Assembly: GCA_035567895.1 (NCBI GenBank)
Contig: DATMPC010000009.1
Span: 62,001-126,000, forward strand
Direction of reading: 5' to 3'
DNA length: 64,000 nucleotides
Origin: Terriglobales bacterium
GTDB taxonomy: Bacteria; Acidobacteriota; Terriglobia; Terriglobales; Acidobacteriaceae
In this document: positions 35,869 through 43,940 of the stretch, one piece after another
How the letters are laid out: the number at the start of each line of letters is the position of its first letter
How positions within the stretch are numbered: the first letter of the stretch is position 1
The notes under the pieces: model-generated
Told to the model about the DNA's origin: nothing
Database searches by the model: none
The model's input: the letters and a program-made list of their open reading frames with translations, nothing else
Made by a program: the position numbers and the translations under genes

Positions 35869-35870
35869 GT

Positions 35871-36456
35871 TTGTCATTCCGAGCGTAGCGAGGAATCCCT
35901 ACAACATCTTCAATTCCTCATCGAACGACTAACGCGGCAACGATACCCAATAAAATTGCCTCCCATTCGTAGGCGCTATCAAGATTGAATGTGGAGATCC
36001 GGAACACTCGTAAAGGTTCCATGCGTGAGCCGAAGAATTTATGTCGCCAACCAACTCTTTCGGCCACCAAGTAGCCCCCGGATCATCTACGTGGACACCA
36101 GAAAGCGTAGAGGAATTAAGACAGAATGACGTCACCGATGCACCAGCAACGTTCACAAATGAACCCCATACCCGATTTGAATCTAGGTTGTGGATCTCTC
36201 GAATATTCGTAGCAGTCGATGGCAAAAACTCCGGCAACCATCCGTGACCTGCGTCAGCCTTGTGAGCTTCCTCGAACGAACCATAGTGGGACTCGAAGTC
36301 TTCTTTGCAGGCTTGCGTAAGCAATAAGAAGCTCCAAAGAAGCGTCCACCGCGCTAGCTTGACGATTGTCTCCAATGCTTTCGGGTTCTGACGCGCTTCG
36401 ATAGCAACGGTGCTCATGGTTACCGCAGGGATTCCTCACTTCGTTCGGAATGACAA
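35871..36456. repeat. inverted repeat pair bracketing a lipoprotein gene
   Basis: TTGTCATTCCGAGCGTAGCG... (35871-35900) and its inverted copy (36427-36456) match at 27 of 30 positions. They flank the minus-strand gene 35929-36417. The left arm starts two bases after the winged-helix stop codon; the right arm abuts the symporter's stop codon. Confidence 0.85.
35929..36417 (-). CDS. putative lipoprotein of unknown function
   Basis: 162 residues. A hydrophobic segment (ARWTLLWSFLLLTQAC) ends in a lipobox-like LLTQAC at about residue 37, so the mature protein may be lipid-anchored. The rest is polar with many Trp and Ser residues (GHGWLPEFLPSTATNIREIHNLDSNRVWGSF; ATWWPKELVG). I recognise no family. 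The gene is the only cargo between a pair of 30-base inverted repeats. No clear ribosome site precedes the ATG. Confidence 0.6.
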   Translation of the reverse strand: MSTVAIEARQNPKALETIVKLARWTLLWSFLLLTQACKEDFESHYGSFEEAHKADAGHGWLPEFLPSTATNIREIHNLDSNRVWGSFVNVAGASVTSFCLNSSTLSGVHVDDPGATWWPKELVGDINSSAHAWNLYECSGSPHSILIAPTNGRQFYWVSLPR

Positions 36457-37863
36457 CTAATTTGTCAACGCCTCCACCACGACTTCCGACGGCATTTCCT
36501 TCCCAAACTCCCCTTCCCACTTCGCGATCACCACGCTGGCAAGGCAATTGCCAATCACATTGACCGATGTTCGCGCCATGTCCATCAGCGCATCGATGCC
36601 GAGGATGATATATACCGGCCACACAGGCAGATTGAATCCGCCCAGCGTGGCCATGAGAATCACCAGGCTTGCGCGTGGAACACCGGCGACTCCTTTGCTC
36701 GTCAACATCAGCGTCACTACCAGAAGCACTTGCTCTCCAATCGAGAGTGGGTGACCAGCCGCCTGCGATACGAAGATCGCCGCCAGAGATAGATAGAGCG
36801 TGCTGCCGTCGAGATTGAAGCTGTATCCCGTGGGAATCACAAATGCGACGATCTGCCGCGGAACTCCGATCGCCTCCATAGCCTCCATGGCACGAGGCAA
36901 TGCCGCCTCCGAGGTGCTGGTTGCAAAGGCGATGGTCGCGGGCTCGGCGACAGCGCGCACAAAGCGACGGATGGGGACGCGAAAAATCAATGCCACCGGC
37001 AACAGCACAAAAACAAGAAATGCAATCAATGCGAGATACAGCGTAGTCAGCAGTTTGAGCAAATTGGAAAGAACACCCACGCCAAGCTGACCGATTGTGT
37101 AGGCGATCGCCGCGCCGACTGCGAGCGGCGCCAGGTACATCACAATATTCGTGAACTTGAACATCGTCTCGGACAGGCTCTCGCAGAGCGTCAGCATCGG
37201 GCGGCGTTTCACTTCGGGAAGCATCCCCAATGCAAGCCCGAAGATCAAGGCGAAGACGACCACCTGCAGCACCTGTCCCTCAGCGACAGATTTCGCAATG
37301 TTCTCCGGGAAGATATGCAGGATCAGATCGCTCGGCGTTTGCTTCTGCGGAACAGCCGGTGCGGCAGCTTGGTCGGAGGGAACGCGCACGCCCACGCCGG
37401 CTTTGCTGATATTGATGGCGGCGAGTCCGATGATCAGAGCCAGCGTCGTGACTACCTCAAAGTAGATCAGCGCCTTTAGTCCCATGCGCCCGACCTGCTT
37501 CAGGTCAGAGTGCCCCGCGATGCCGACAACCAGAGTGCTAAAGATTAGTGGAGCAATGATGGCCTTGATAAGTCGCAGAAAGACTTGCGTGATCACCTGC
37601 AGTCCGACGGCCTGGCGAGGAAACTCGTGACCAAAAATTCCGCCGATGAGCATGCAGGCAAAGATCCACGTCATCAGCGAGCGACGGAGGACTGCATACA
37701 CCAGAACCGCTCCCACCAAAGCCCATCGGGTAGTCCGAAGCAGTGCCTCCGGCAGAGGATATGTGCGCGAGATAAGAACAAAACTCAAGGCAAGTGCGGC
37801 CAAAGCCAGCACAATTCCGAGCCAGACTCGTTGGCTAAAAACACCTTTCTTGTCGATAGGCAT
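36457..37863 (-). CDS. dicarboxylate/amino acid:cation symporter (DAACS family)
   Basis: 468 residues, about eight transmembrane helices and two re-entrant hairpins. The serine-rich loop reads AFATSTSEAALP and is followed by PTGYSFNLDGSTLYL, the substrate and cation site of GltP/DctA-type carriers; KGVAGVPRASLVIL and MARTSVNVIGNCLASVVIAKWEGEF are the C-terminal signatures. An extra N-terminal helix pair precedes the usual start (residues 10-60). Imports C4-dicarboxylates or glutamate/aspartate with H+ or Na+; which one cannot be told. Confidence 0.93.
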   Translation of the reverse strand: MPIDKKGVFSQRVWLGIVLALAALALSFVLISRTYPLPEALLRTTRWALVGAVLVYAVLRRSLMTWIFACMLIGGIFGHEFPRQAVGLQVITQVFLRLIKAIIAPLIFSTLVVGIAGHSDLKQVGRMGLKALIYFEVVTTLALIIGLAAINISKAGVGVRVPSDQAAAPAVPQKQTPSDLILHIFPENIAKSVAEGQVLQVVVFALIFGLALGMLPEVKRRPMLTLCESLSETMFKFTNIVMYLAPLAVGAAIAYTIGQLGVGVLSNLLKLLTTLYLALIAFLVFVLLPVALIFRVPIRRFVRAVAEPATIAFATSTSEAALPRAMEAMEAIGVPRQIVAFVIPTGYSFNLDGSTLYLSLAAIFVSQAAGHPLSIGEQVLLVVTLMLTSKGVAGVPRASLVILMATLGGFNLPVWPVYIILGIDALMDMARTSVNVIGNCLASVVIAKWEGEFGKEMPSEVVVEALTN

Positions 37864-37885
37864 CGAGGTGAAAAGGTATCACGAG

Positions 37886-38149
37886 GAAGCTTCTAAGCTG
37901 CTTAGCTTCTGAGCCTCTAAGCTAAACAACAACACCAAAAGCCAAAGCCCGCATCCCGAAAGAAATGAAGGGGACAGATTTTCCGGGACAAACTGTGTTA
38001 AGAGATCGAGTGCCATCTCAATGGATGCTGAGTAGCGAGTAAGCCAGTATTCCCTCCCACATCCGTCAGATCCGCCAAATCCGTCAAATCCGTGTTCCGA
38101 TTTTGGTTTTGGTGTAGAAGCTCAAAAGCTTAGCAGCTTGGAGGCTTTC
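37886..38149. repeat. inverted pair of 8-bp-unit arrays (TTCTAAGC family)
   Basis: The left arm (37886-37950) has in-register units TTCTAAGC, TGCTTAGC, TTCTGAGC, CTCTAAGC and then ACACCAAAAGCCAAAGCCC. The right arm (38098-38149) is the inverted equivalent. Next to the right arm is an array of the ATCCGTCAA family (38061-38097). The pair fills most of the gap 37864-38303; its centre holds no gene. Confidence 0.75.
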
Positions 38150-38303
38150 TTTCGTGCTGCTCCCGACATGAACCTTCGTAATTGCCCTTGCTGAGTCATT
38201 CCCACCCATCGGCTCACGACTCTGGCATAACTAGCGTGTCTGTATCCCCCAAAGGAAGCGCCACTCGGGTAAACCGAGAGGAGAGGAAGAAGCGACAAAT
38301 TCC

Positions 38304-38642
38304 ATGAAAAACAAACTTATTGCAATCGCAATCACAGGACTGCTGACCGCTACAGCGTTTGGCGACAGCACAACTCCAACCAAGGGGCCACACCCCATCC
38401 AGCATCGCAAGCACAACCAGCAGGCGCGTATTCATGAAGGTGTGAAGAGCGGAGAGCTGACGAAAGGCGAAGCCAAGCACCTCGAGAAGCAGGAACACGC
38501 TCTGAACAAGGAAGAGCGTCAGATGCGCAAGGAAAATGGTGGCAAGCTAACGGCAGCCGATCGGGCAAAACTCAATCGCCAGCAGAACCACCTGTCGAAA
38601 GAGATCTACAAAGACAAACACAACAATAAGAAGCGCGGATAA
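38304..38642 (+). CDS. small secreted basic protein
   Basis: 112 residues. MKNKLIAIAITGLLTATAFGDS is a signal peptide with AFG or GDS near the cut. The mature part is strongly basic and helical, with RKHNQQARIHEGVKSGELTKGEAKHLEKQEHALNKEERQMRKENGGKLTAADRAKLNRQQNHLSKEIY in outline, a two-helix pattern seen in short periplasmic proteins of Acidobacteriota. Function unknown; Spy-like chaperone or metal binding are possible guesses. A strong terminator follows 20 bases after the stop. Confidence 0.8.
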   Translation: MKNKLIAIAITGLLTATAFGDSTTPTKGPHPIQHRKHNQQARIHEGVKSGELTKGEAKHLEKQEHALNKEERQMRKENGGKLTAADRAKLNRQQNHLSKEIYKDKHNNKKRG

Positions 38643-38662
38643 TTCTCACAACGGGAATAAAG

Positions 38663-38694
38663 GGCCTCCGCCTCTGCGGGGGCCTTCGATTTTT
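38663..38694 (+). terminator. Rho-independent terminator after the small secreted protein
   Basis: GGCCTCCGC (38663-38671) and GGGGGCC-containing arm GCGGGGGCC (38676-38684) pair over 9 bp with one G-T pair, a four-base loop, then CGAT-TTTT. Confidence 0.8.
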
Positions 38695-38705
38695 AACGTC
38701 GCTCT

Positions 38706-38946
38706 TAATGAGCAAAACGGCAACATCAAAAGCCCAACACGGATTGGACGGATGTGACGGATCGCACGGATAAACCAATAGTCGAACCTGTGACTACCAG
38801 ATTCGCCGGATGATGTCAGACTGGTAGGACAGAAATCCAGTGACTCCGACTTTCCGACCAAATCAGTCCGATCCGTTAGATCCGTTCAATCCGTGTTCGG
38901 ATTTTGGTTTTGCTCTTAGCTCAAGAGCTGGTGCTTAGGAGCTTGC
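38706..38946. repeat. inverted pair with 9-bp-unit arrays (ACGGATTGA family) downstream of the trans-sulfuration gene
   Basis: The left arm (38706-38775) has AGCAAAAC and then ACGGATTGG-ACGGATGTG-ACGGATCGC-ACGGAT. The right arm (38864-38918) is the inverted copy with CCGATCCGT-TAGATCCGT-TCAATCCGT and GTTTTGCTCTTA. Then a short TTAGCTC/AAGAGCT stretch reaches the stop codon at 38947. Confidence 0.75.
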
Positions 38947-40110
38947 CTAAATCGCCGCGAGCGCCTGATCCAGGTCCGTGATGATGTCTTCCACATCCTC
39001 GATTCCAACCGAAATTCGCACCATACCGTCGGTCAAGCCGATTTCAGCTCGACCTTTTTCTCCGAGGGCGGCGTGCGTCATGGTCGCAGGATGAGAAATC
39101 AACGTCTCCACGCCGCCAAGTGATTCCCCAAGCGAGCAGACCCGCACTTTGCGGAGCATCTTCTGCGCGTTCTGAAACGAGCCGGTCTCGAAGGTGATCA
39201 TTGCGCCAAACCCGGACATTTGTTCTTTCGCTAGCTTGTGTTGCGGATGATCCGGCAATCCAGGATAGAAGACCTCCTTCACTTTCTTGTGCCGATTCAG
39301 GAACGCCGCCACTTCCCTGCCGCTGCGGTCGTGCTGTTCCATACGCACGGCGAGCGTCTTCACGCCGCGCAGGACCAGCCAGCATTCGAATGGCGACAAA
39401 ATGCCTCCGGTGCATTTCTGCACGAAGGCAAAGGTTTCTTTGTGCTGCGGCTTGGTGCAGACGAGCACACCTCCTAGGCCATCGCTGTGCCCGTTAAGAA
39501 ACTTCGTCGTGGAATGCATCACGATGTCCGCGCCCAGCGGGATTGGCTTTTGGAAGTATGGCGACATGAAGGTGTTGTCGACTGACAGTTCCGCGCCGTG
39601 GGCATGCGCGATCTTCGCAATCGCGGCGATATCCGTAACGGTCATCAGCGGGTTCGTGGGCGTCTCGATGTGCACAAGTTTCGTGTTGCGCCGAATCGCT
39701 TTTTCTACGGCTTTTGAATTTGACGTATCCACATACGTGAACTCCAAGCCATAGTGAGTCAGCACTTGGTTGAAAAGCCGCGGCACACCGCCATAAACGT
39801 TCGAGCCGCAGACGATGTGGTCACCGGATTTCATCATCGTAAGCATTGCAGTGATCGCGGCCATTCCGCTGGCAAACACATGTGCGGAGGTCCCGCCCTC
39901 AAGTGCCGCGAGATTCTCTTCCAGCCGCGTACGCGTCGGATTGGATACGCGAGCGTACTCGTATCCTTTGTTCTTGCCGATCTCTTCCTGGACGTAAGTA
40001 GAAGTCGCGAAGATCGGTACGGTAACGGCGCCTGTCGAAGGGTCGGGTTCCTGGCCAACGTGGATGGCGCGGGTGGCGAAACCGCGATTAGGATTCTGGT
40101 CTTTGCTCAT
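38947..40110 (-). CDS. PLP-dependent trans-sulfuration enzyme (cystathionine gamma-synthase/lyase type)
   Basis: 387 residues, Cys/Met metabolism fold-type I family. The PLP lysine is Lys203 in MHSTTKFLNGHSD; YARVSNPTRTRLEENLAALEG and VFASGMAAITAML are N-terminal signatures, SLGGVETLISHPATMTH the C-terminal one. The protein acts in the cytoplasm as a tetramer. Whether it is a gamma-synthase (MetB), beta-lyase or gamma-lyase cannot be settled by sequence reading. cysK follows 276 bp upstream on the same strand, separated by a 236-bp inverted-repeat element, so a shared sulfur amino acid role is likely. Confidence 0.9.
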   Translation of the reverse strand: MSKDQNPNRGFATRAIHVGQEPDPSTGAVTVPIFATSTYVQEEIGKNKGYEYARVSNPTRTRLEENLAALEGGTSAHVFASGMAAITAMLTMMKSGDHIVCGSNVYGGVPRLFNQVLTHYGLEFTYVDTSNSKAVEKAIRRNTKLVHIETPTNPLMTVTDIAAIAKIAHAHGAELSVDNTFMSPYFQKPIPLGADIVMHSTTKFLNGHSDGLGGVLVCTKPQHKETFAFVQKCTGGILSPFECWLVLRGVKTLAVRMEQHDRSGREVAAFLNRHKKVKEVFYPGLPDHPQHKLAKEQMSGFGAMITFETGSFQNAQKMLRKVRVCSLGESLGGVETLISHPATMTHAALGEKGRAEIGLTDGMVRISVGIEDVEDIITDLDQALAAI

Positions 40111-40148
40111 TGAATTTCAGGATAACAGGCAAGACGGCGCGGGAGGAC

Positions 40149-40384
40149 ACGGAGGTCACAGAGGAAAGTCAACGGCTAGAACACGGATTGAACGGATTCA
40201 ACGGATCGGACGGATAAACAAGAATTTTTCTTTGTTTCGCGTTTTATAACCCGCGATTTCGCGATGGGATCCCGCAATCCAGCGATCATTCGATTACGAA
40301 ATTACCCAATCTTGGTAATCCGTCAAATCCGTTAGATCCGTTCAATCCGTGTTCTAGCCGTTGACTCTCCTCTATGGCCTCCGT
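40149..40384. repeat. 236-bp element with 74-base inverted arms between cysK and the trans-sulfuration gene
   Basis: Arms 40149-40222 and 40311-40384 match at about 65 of 74 positions when inverted. Each arm contains an ACGGAGG-type start, the block GTCAACGGCTAGAACACGG and 9-base units ACGGATTGA-ACGGATTCA-ACGGATCGG. The 88-base centre has looser 8-base units (ATCCCGCA, ATCCAGCG, ATCATTCG, ATTACGAA, ATTACCCA). The right arm ends three bases before the cysK stop codon. Confidence 0.9.
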
Positions 40385-40386
40385 TT

Positions 40387-41334
40387 TCAAATTCCACCGT
40401 CGAAGATGTTTTTTGATAGATATCGCTCGGCGGCGTCAGGAATTACGGTCACCACGCGTTTGCCTTTGCCGAGTTGTTTGGCAATCTGCATTGCGGCGAA
40501 AACGTTCGCACCAGAGCTTGATCCGCCGAGGACGCCTTCTTTTCGAGCGAGCTCGCGTACTGTCGCGAACGCGTCATCGTCGGAGACCATGATGATGGCA
40601 TCGCATACCTTGCGGTCGAAGGTTTTGGGAATAAAGCTGACACCGATGCCTTCCACTTTGTGGGGACCAGGAGGATTGCCTTGGAGGATCGATCCCTGCG
40701 TCTCGACTGCGACGGTTTGAATTCTGGGATTCTTCTCCTTCAGAAACCGGGAAACACCGGAAAAAGTTCCTCCGGTGCCGACGCCAATCACGATTGCATC
40801 AATCTGTCCCTGCATCTGATCGTAGATCTCTTGTGCCGTTGTTTCATAATGGAACTCGGGATTCGCTTGATTTTCGAATTGGAGAGCAATGAAGGAATCG
40901 GGTGTCTTCGCGGCGATTTCGCGTGCTTTCGTGATCGCTCCCTGCATACCTTCGGCATCTGGTGTGCGAATCACCTCGGCACCAAGCGCCGCCATCACCT
41001 TCATCTTTTCTTCTGAGAACTTCTCGGGCACGCAGACGATTACGCGATATCCCTTGTTCACGCCGATGAGCGCGAGCCCAATACCGGTGTTTCCGGCGGT
41101 GGCTTCGATGATCGTACTGCCCGGTCGCAGCTTTCCCTCGCTTTCGGCGCGCGAGATCATGCCAATCGCGGCACGATCTTTCACGCTACCTCCGGGATTC
41201 AGGTATTCGAGTTTCGCGTAGACTTCGGCGCTGCCTGACGGAATCATCCGTCTGAGGTGCAGCATGGGAGTTTCGCCGACGAGATCCGTAATGCTTTCGG
41301 CTACTCGCAGGTGGACGGCCTCAGTGGTGCTCAT
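40387..41334 (-). CDS. cysK: cysteine synthase A
   Basis: 315 residues. O-acetylserine sulfhydrylase, PLP fold-type II. The PLP lysine is Lys52 in NPGGSVKDRAAIGMI; EATAGNTGIGLALIG is the asparagine loop (usual TSGNTG reads TAGNTG); GVGTGGTFSGVSRFLKE binds the PLP phosphate. Converts O-acetylserine and sulfide to cysteine in the cytoplasm. TAGN instead of TSGN is common in cystathionine beta-synthase-like and OASS-like members, so the exact substrate has some doubt. Confidence 0.9.
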   Translation of the reverse strand: MSTTEAVHLRVAESITDLVGETPMLHLRRMIPSGSAEVYAKLEYLNPGGSVKDRAAIGMISRAESEGKLRPGSTIIEATAGNTGIGLALIGVNKGYRVIVCVPEKFSEEKMKVMAALGAEVIRTPDAEGMQGAITKAREIAAKTPDSFIALQFENQANPEFHYETTAQEIYDQMQGQIDAIVIGVGTGGTFSGVSRFLKEKNPRIQTVAVETQGSILQGNPPGPHKVEGIGVSFIPKTFDRKVCDAIIMVSDDDAFATVRELARKEGVLGGSSSGANVFAAMQIAKQLGKGKRVVTVIPDAAERYLSKNIFDGGI

Positions 41335-41360
41335 CTGGCTTCATGTTAGCGCAACTGATG

Positions 41361-41430
41361 GTTCAGTACCGTCTGCGGTAGCGGATGGGTGATAGACCTC
41401 ACCCATTCGCTACCGCGAACGGTACTGAAC
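41361..41430. terminator. long hairpin between cysK and the VWFA gene
   Basis: Arms of 32 bases (41361-41392 and 41399-41430) match at 29 positions around a six-base loop; each has GTTCAGTACCGT at the outer end. No T-run follows on either strand, but the right arm ends at the VWFA stop codon. It may end transcription by strength of the stem or be a dispersed repeat like the others. Confidence 0.6.
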
Positions 41431-42614
41431 TACTGTTTGGAAGCGCGTGTCTGCTGGCCTGCGTAGTAGCCACTGCGGGTGCGGACCTGCAGACGTCCGT
41501 AGCCCGGCGCATGTGCGTCGACCTTGACCTGACGAAATCCACCCTGGTCCTGGGGACGGCTTGGACGGTAATAGATCGAGTATTGATTGCGAATATCGCG
41601 GGCCACTGCGCGCGCGATCTGATCGACTTCACCCAGATCTTTGGGAAAGAAGGAGACGCCGCCGGTGTGCTGCGCTAGTGAATCGAGCGCGCGCCTCGCA
41701 CGCTTCTCACGCTCCCCACCGAGAATTCCGATGGTGTAGACTACCGGCCCATTGTCGTCCTGCACGCGCCGGACGGCCTGTTCGAGCGTGTCGGTGCTGG
41801 CATTGTCTTCACCATCGGTGACCACCAACAGCACCTTCTTTTCACGACGTCCTTTTTTCACCAGGTAATCGGCGGAGGCGACCACGGCATCGTAGAGTGC
41901 AGTTCCACCTCGGGAATCAACTTGCTGCAGGCCTTCCTGCATCTTCGCGATATCGCTGGTGAGGTCGGTGTCGATGATGGCTTCATCGCTGAAGTTCACG
42001 ATGAATACTTCATCCTCGGGATTGCTGCCCTTCACTAAATCGAGGGCGGCTGTGTTGACCGCCTGGCGCTTGTCGCGCATGGAACCGGAGTTGTCGACCA
42101 GAATTCCGATCGACACTGGAATATCTTCACGAGTGAAGCGAGTAATCTGCTGCGGCTGGCCGTCTTCGTACACGGTAAAGTCATTCTTGTTCAGATTGGT
42201 GACAAGTCGCGACCGCTGATCAACCACGGTGGCATGCAGCACAACCTCCTGCACCATGACAGGAATGAGGAATCCGCCGCTCTTTGTCTTCGTTACTTCT
42301 CCACTTTTGGGAGGGGGAACACTCACCGTGGGCCCTCCAACATTCGGAGGCGTAGCGGCCTCGGCTTCGGCGTTAGTCTGCGGCAGCGTTTTGCCTGACT
42401 GATCCTCCAAAGGAACGCCCGCAGCGTCGACGAGGACATTGTCTGTGCCCTCGCGGTGCACACCGGTCGGAGCGTTGGACTGCGGTTGCGCAGCCTGGGT
42501 TTGCGAGGCCGTCGCGGGCTGAACTGTCTGGCTCTGCTGCGAAATCGCCAACGCTGCAGAAAGAACCAGCAGGAACAGGGCTGTCACATGGGGCAGCTTA
42601 TTCCGTAGGTGCAT
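41430..42614 (-). CDS. VWFA-related Acidobacterial-domain protein
   Basis: 394 residues from ATG 42614, which overlaps the stop codon of the upstream VWFA gene and is followed by a signal peptide (HVTALFLLVLSAALAISQQ); ATGs up to 18 codons earlier are possible. A Gln/Ala/Pro-rich region precedes the domain (about 110-390): VVLHATVVDQRSRLVTNLNKNDFTVYEDG then VSIGILVDNSGSMRDKRQAV, with an intact metal-site motif DNSGS, and LLVVTDGEDNAS. Exported, function unknown, probably binds protein partners. Tandem paralogue of the next gene. Confidence 0.88.
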   Translation of the reverse strand: MHLRNKLPHVTALFLLVLSAALAISQQSQTVQPATASQTQAAQPQSNAPTGVHREGTDNVLVDAAGVPLEDQSGKTLPQTNAEAEAATPPNVGGPTVSVPPPKSGEVTKTKSGGFLIPVMVQEVVLHATVVDQRSRLVTNLNKNDFTVYEDGQPQQITRFTREDIPVSIGILVDNSGSMRDKRQAVNTAALDLVKGSNPEDEVFIVNFSDEAIIDTDLTSDIAKMQEGLQQVDSRGGTALYDAVVASADYLVKKGRREKKVLLVVTDGEDNASTDTLEQAVRRVQDDNGPVVYTIGILGGEREKRARRALDSLAQHTGGVSFFPKDLGEVDQIARAVARDIRNQYSIYYRPSRPQDQGGFRQVKVDAHAPGYGRLQVRTRSGYYAGQQTRASKQ

Positions 42615-43707
42615 AGTATCCGGTTTTTGCATGTACAGTGAGTGGCGGCAGGCCCTTGGGTGCATTTAGCTTAACCTTTATCTTGCGCCACTTGCCATCC
42701 CGAGCTGCATTTGTTGGACGGTAACCAAGCACATATTGGTTGCGCAGCTCTACTCCAATCTTTGTGGCGACATCGGCCAGTTCGTTCACATCGTCCACGC
42801 GGAACATGCGTCCGCCAGTCACATCGGAGATTTCATTGAGGAGATAGGGTCCGTAGCGCTCTTCCGGGGTTGCAGCGCTATTGTCAAATAATCCGATGGC
42901 ATAGACCCCAACATCGGCTTCTTTGACCAGGGACTTAATCTCGCTGTCGGTGTAGCGGCTGCGATTGTCGCCACCATCGGAGATGATGAGCAGCGCCTTC
43001 TTCTCGTGATGCGCCGATTTCATCTTCTTCATGCCCATGTAGATCGCATCGAGCAGTGCGGTCCTGCCCTTTGCATTTGCAAACACGAGCCGGCTCTGAA
43101 TGTCTTCGATAGAGTTTGTGAAATCGGCCAAGAGCTCAGGCTTGTCCGCGAATCCGATCATAAAAAACTCGTCGTCAGGATTCGCCGTCTTGAAAAACTC
43201 CACCACCGCCTGCTTACTCTTCTCGATCTTATTGCCCATACTCCCGCTGAGATCGAAGATCACGCCCAGCGAAAGTGGAGCGTCCTCGCTGGAGAATGAG
43301 CGGATCTGCTGTCCCTGATTGGCTTCCGATAGTAGGAAGTTGTCCCTTTCGAGGCCCGTAACCAAACGATTCATAGGATCAGTAACGGTCACGGGAACAA
43401 GGACTAGATTTACATCGACTTTGAACTGCCGATTAGTCGTCTTTAGTCCAACCGACGGCGTGCTCACGTCTGGACTCGCAACTGCGTTCGCCGGTTCGGC
43501 CTTCGCGCGCGGGGTGATGTGAACGTCGGTGAGATCGCCAGTGCCTTGCGCAAATGTTGTAGCCGCAAAGATCGCGACGAACGCGAGGAGACTGAAAATT
43601 CTGGAAGTAACTTTGCAGGTTGATGCGAGCGCAGAGAATGTCTGCGGAGTCGTCGAACGCTTGCCGATCAGGGAAACAGAAACAGATGGCCCGCTGGTCC
43701 CGGGCAT
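42598..43707 (-). CDS. VWFA-related Acidobacterial-domain protein
   Basis: 369 residues. A transmembrane or signal segment (IFSLLAFVAIFAATTFAQG) ends near residue 54. The VWA domain follows: VNLVLVPVTVTDPMNRLVTGLERDNFLLSE, LSLGVIFDLSGSMGNKIEKS with a DLSGS metal site, and ALLIISDGGDNRSRYT. The stop overlaps the start region of the second VWFA gene, so the two are cotranscribed. Divergent from the DUF1015 operon. Function unknown. Confidence 0.88.
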   Translation of the reverse strand: MPGTSGPSVSVSLIGKRSTTPQTFSALASTCKVTSRIFSLLAFVAIFAATTFAQGTGDLTDVHITPRAKAEPANAVASPDVSTPSVGLKTTNRQFKVDVNLVLVPVTVTDPMNRLVTGLERDNFLLSEANQGQQIRSFSSEDAPLSLGVIFDLSGSMGNKIEKSKQAVVEFFKTANPDDEFFMIGFADKPELLADFTNSIEDIQSRLVFANAKGRTALLDAIYMGMKKMKSAHHEKKALLIISDGGDNRSRYTDSEIKSLVKEADVGVYAIGLFDNSAATPEERYGPYLLNEISDVTGGRMFRVDDVNELADVATKIGVELRNQYVLGYRPTNAARDGKWRKIKVKLNAPKGLPPLTVHAKTGYYAPTE

Positions 43708-43799
43708 AGGTCAACCCCTATTGTTTAGGCGATACTACCATAGGCCCGAAGGCAAATTGTCTCGGGTCAGTGAGCAGCTTTCATTACATAAGATCACTT

Positions 43800-43837
43800 T
43801 TTTCGGCGGATGGTTACCTATTACTCTCCGCCGAAAT
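43800..43837. repeat. hairpin in the VWFA / DUF1015 divergent region
   Basis: TTTCGGCGGA and TCCGCCGAAA form a perfect 10-bp stem around about 17 bases. Located between two divergent genes and with the T-run on the wrong side, it is unlikely to be a terminator and may be an operator. Confidence 0.45.
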
Positions 43838-43864
43838 TGGCCAGATCTGAAGTGGCCTGCTGAT

Positions 43865-43904
43865 AAAATTCCACTGTTCAAACGAAAATTCGACTGTTCA
43901 AAAT
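43865..43904 (+). promoter_or_regulatory. tandem 20-bp direct repeat upstream of the DUF1015 gene
   Basis: Two units, 43865-43884 and 43885-43904, match at 17 of 20 positions (AAAATTC.ACTGTTCAAA). Two-turn spacing in the promoter region suggests a regulator site. Confidence 0.45.
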
Positions 43905-43940
43905 GCCAGTGAGGAGTTTAGGGTCATCCGACCCCGAGAC

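Noticed and set aside
43800-43837. Terminator between VWFA and DUF1015 genes
   Set aside because: The genes are divergent and the T-run precedes the stem on both useful readings.
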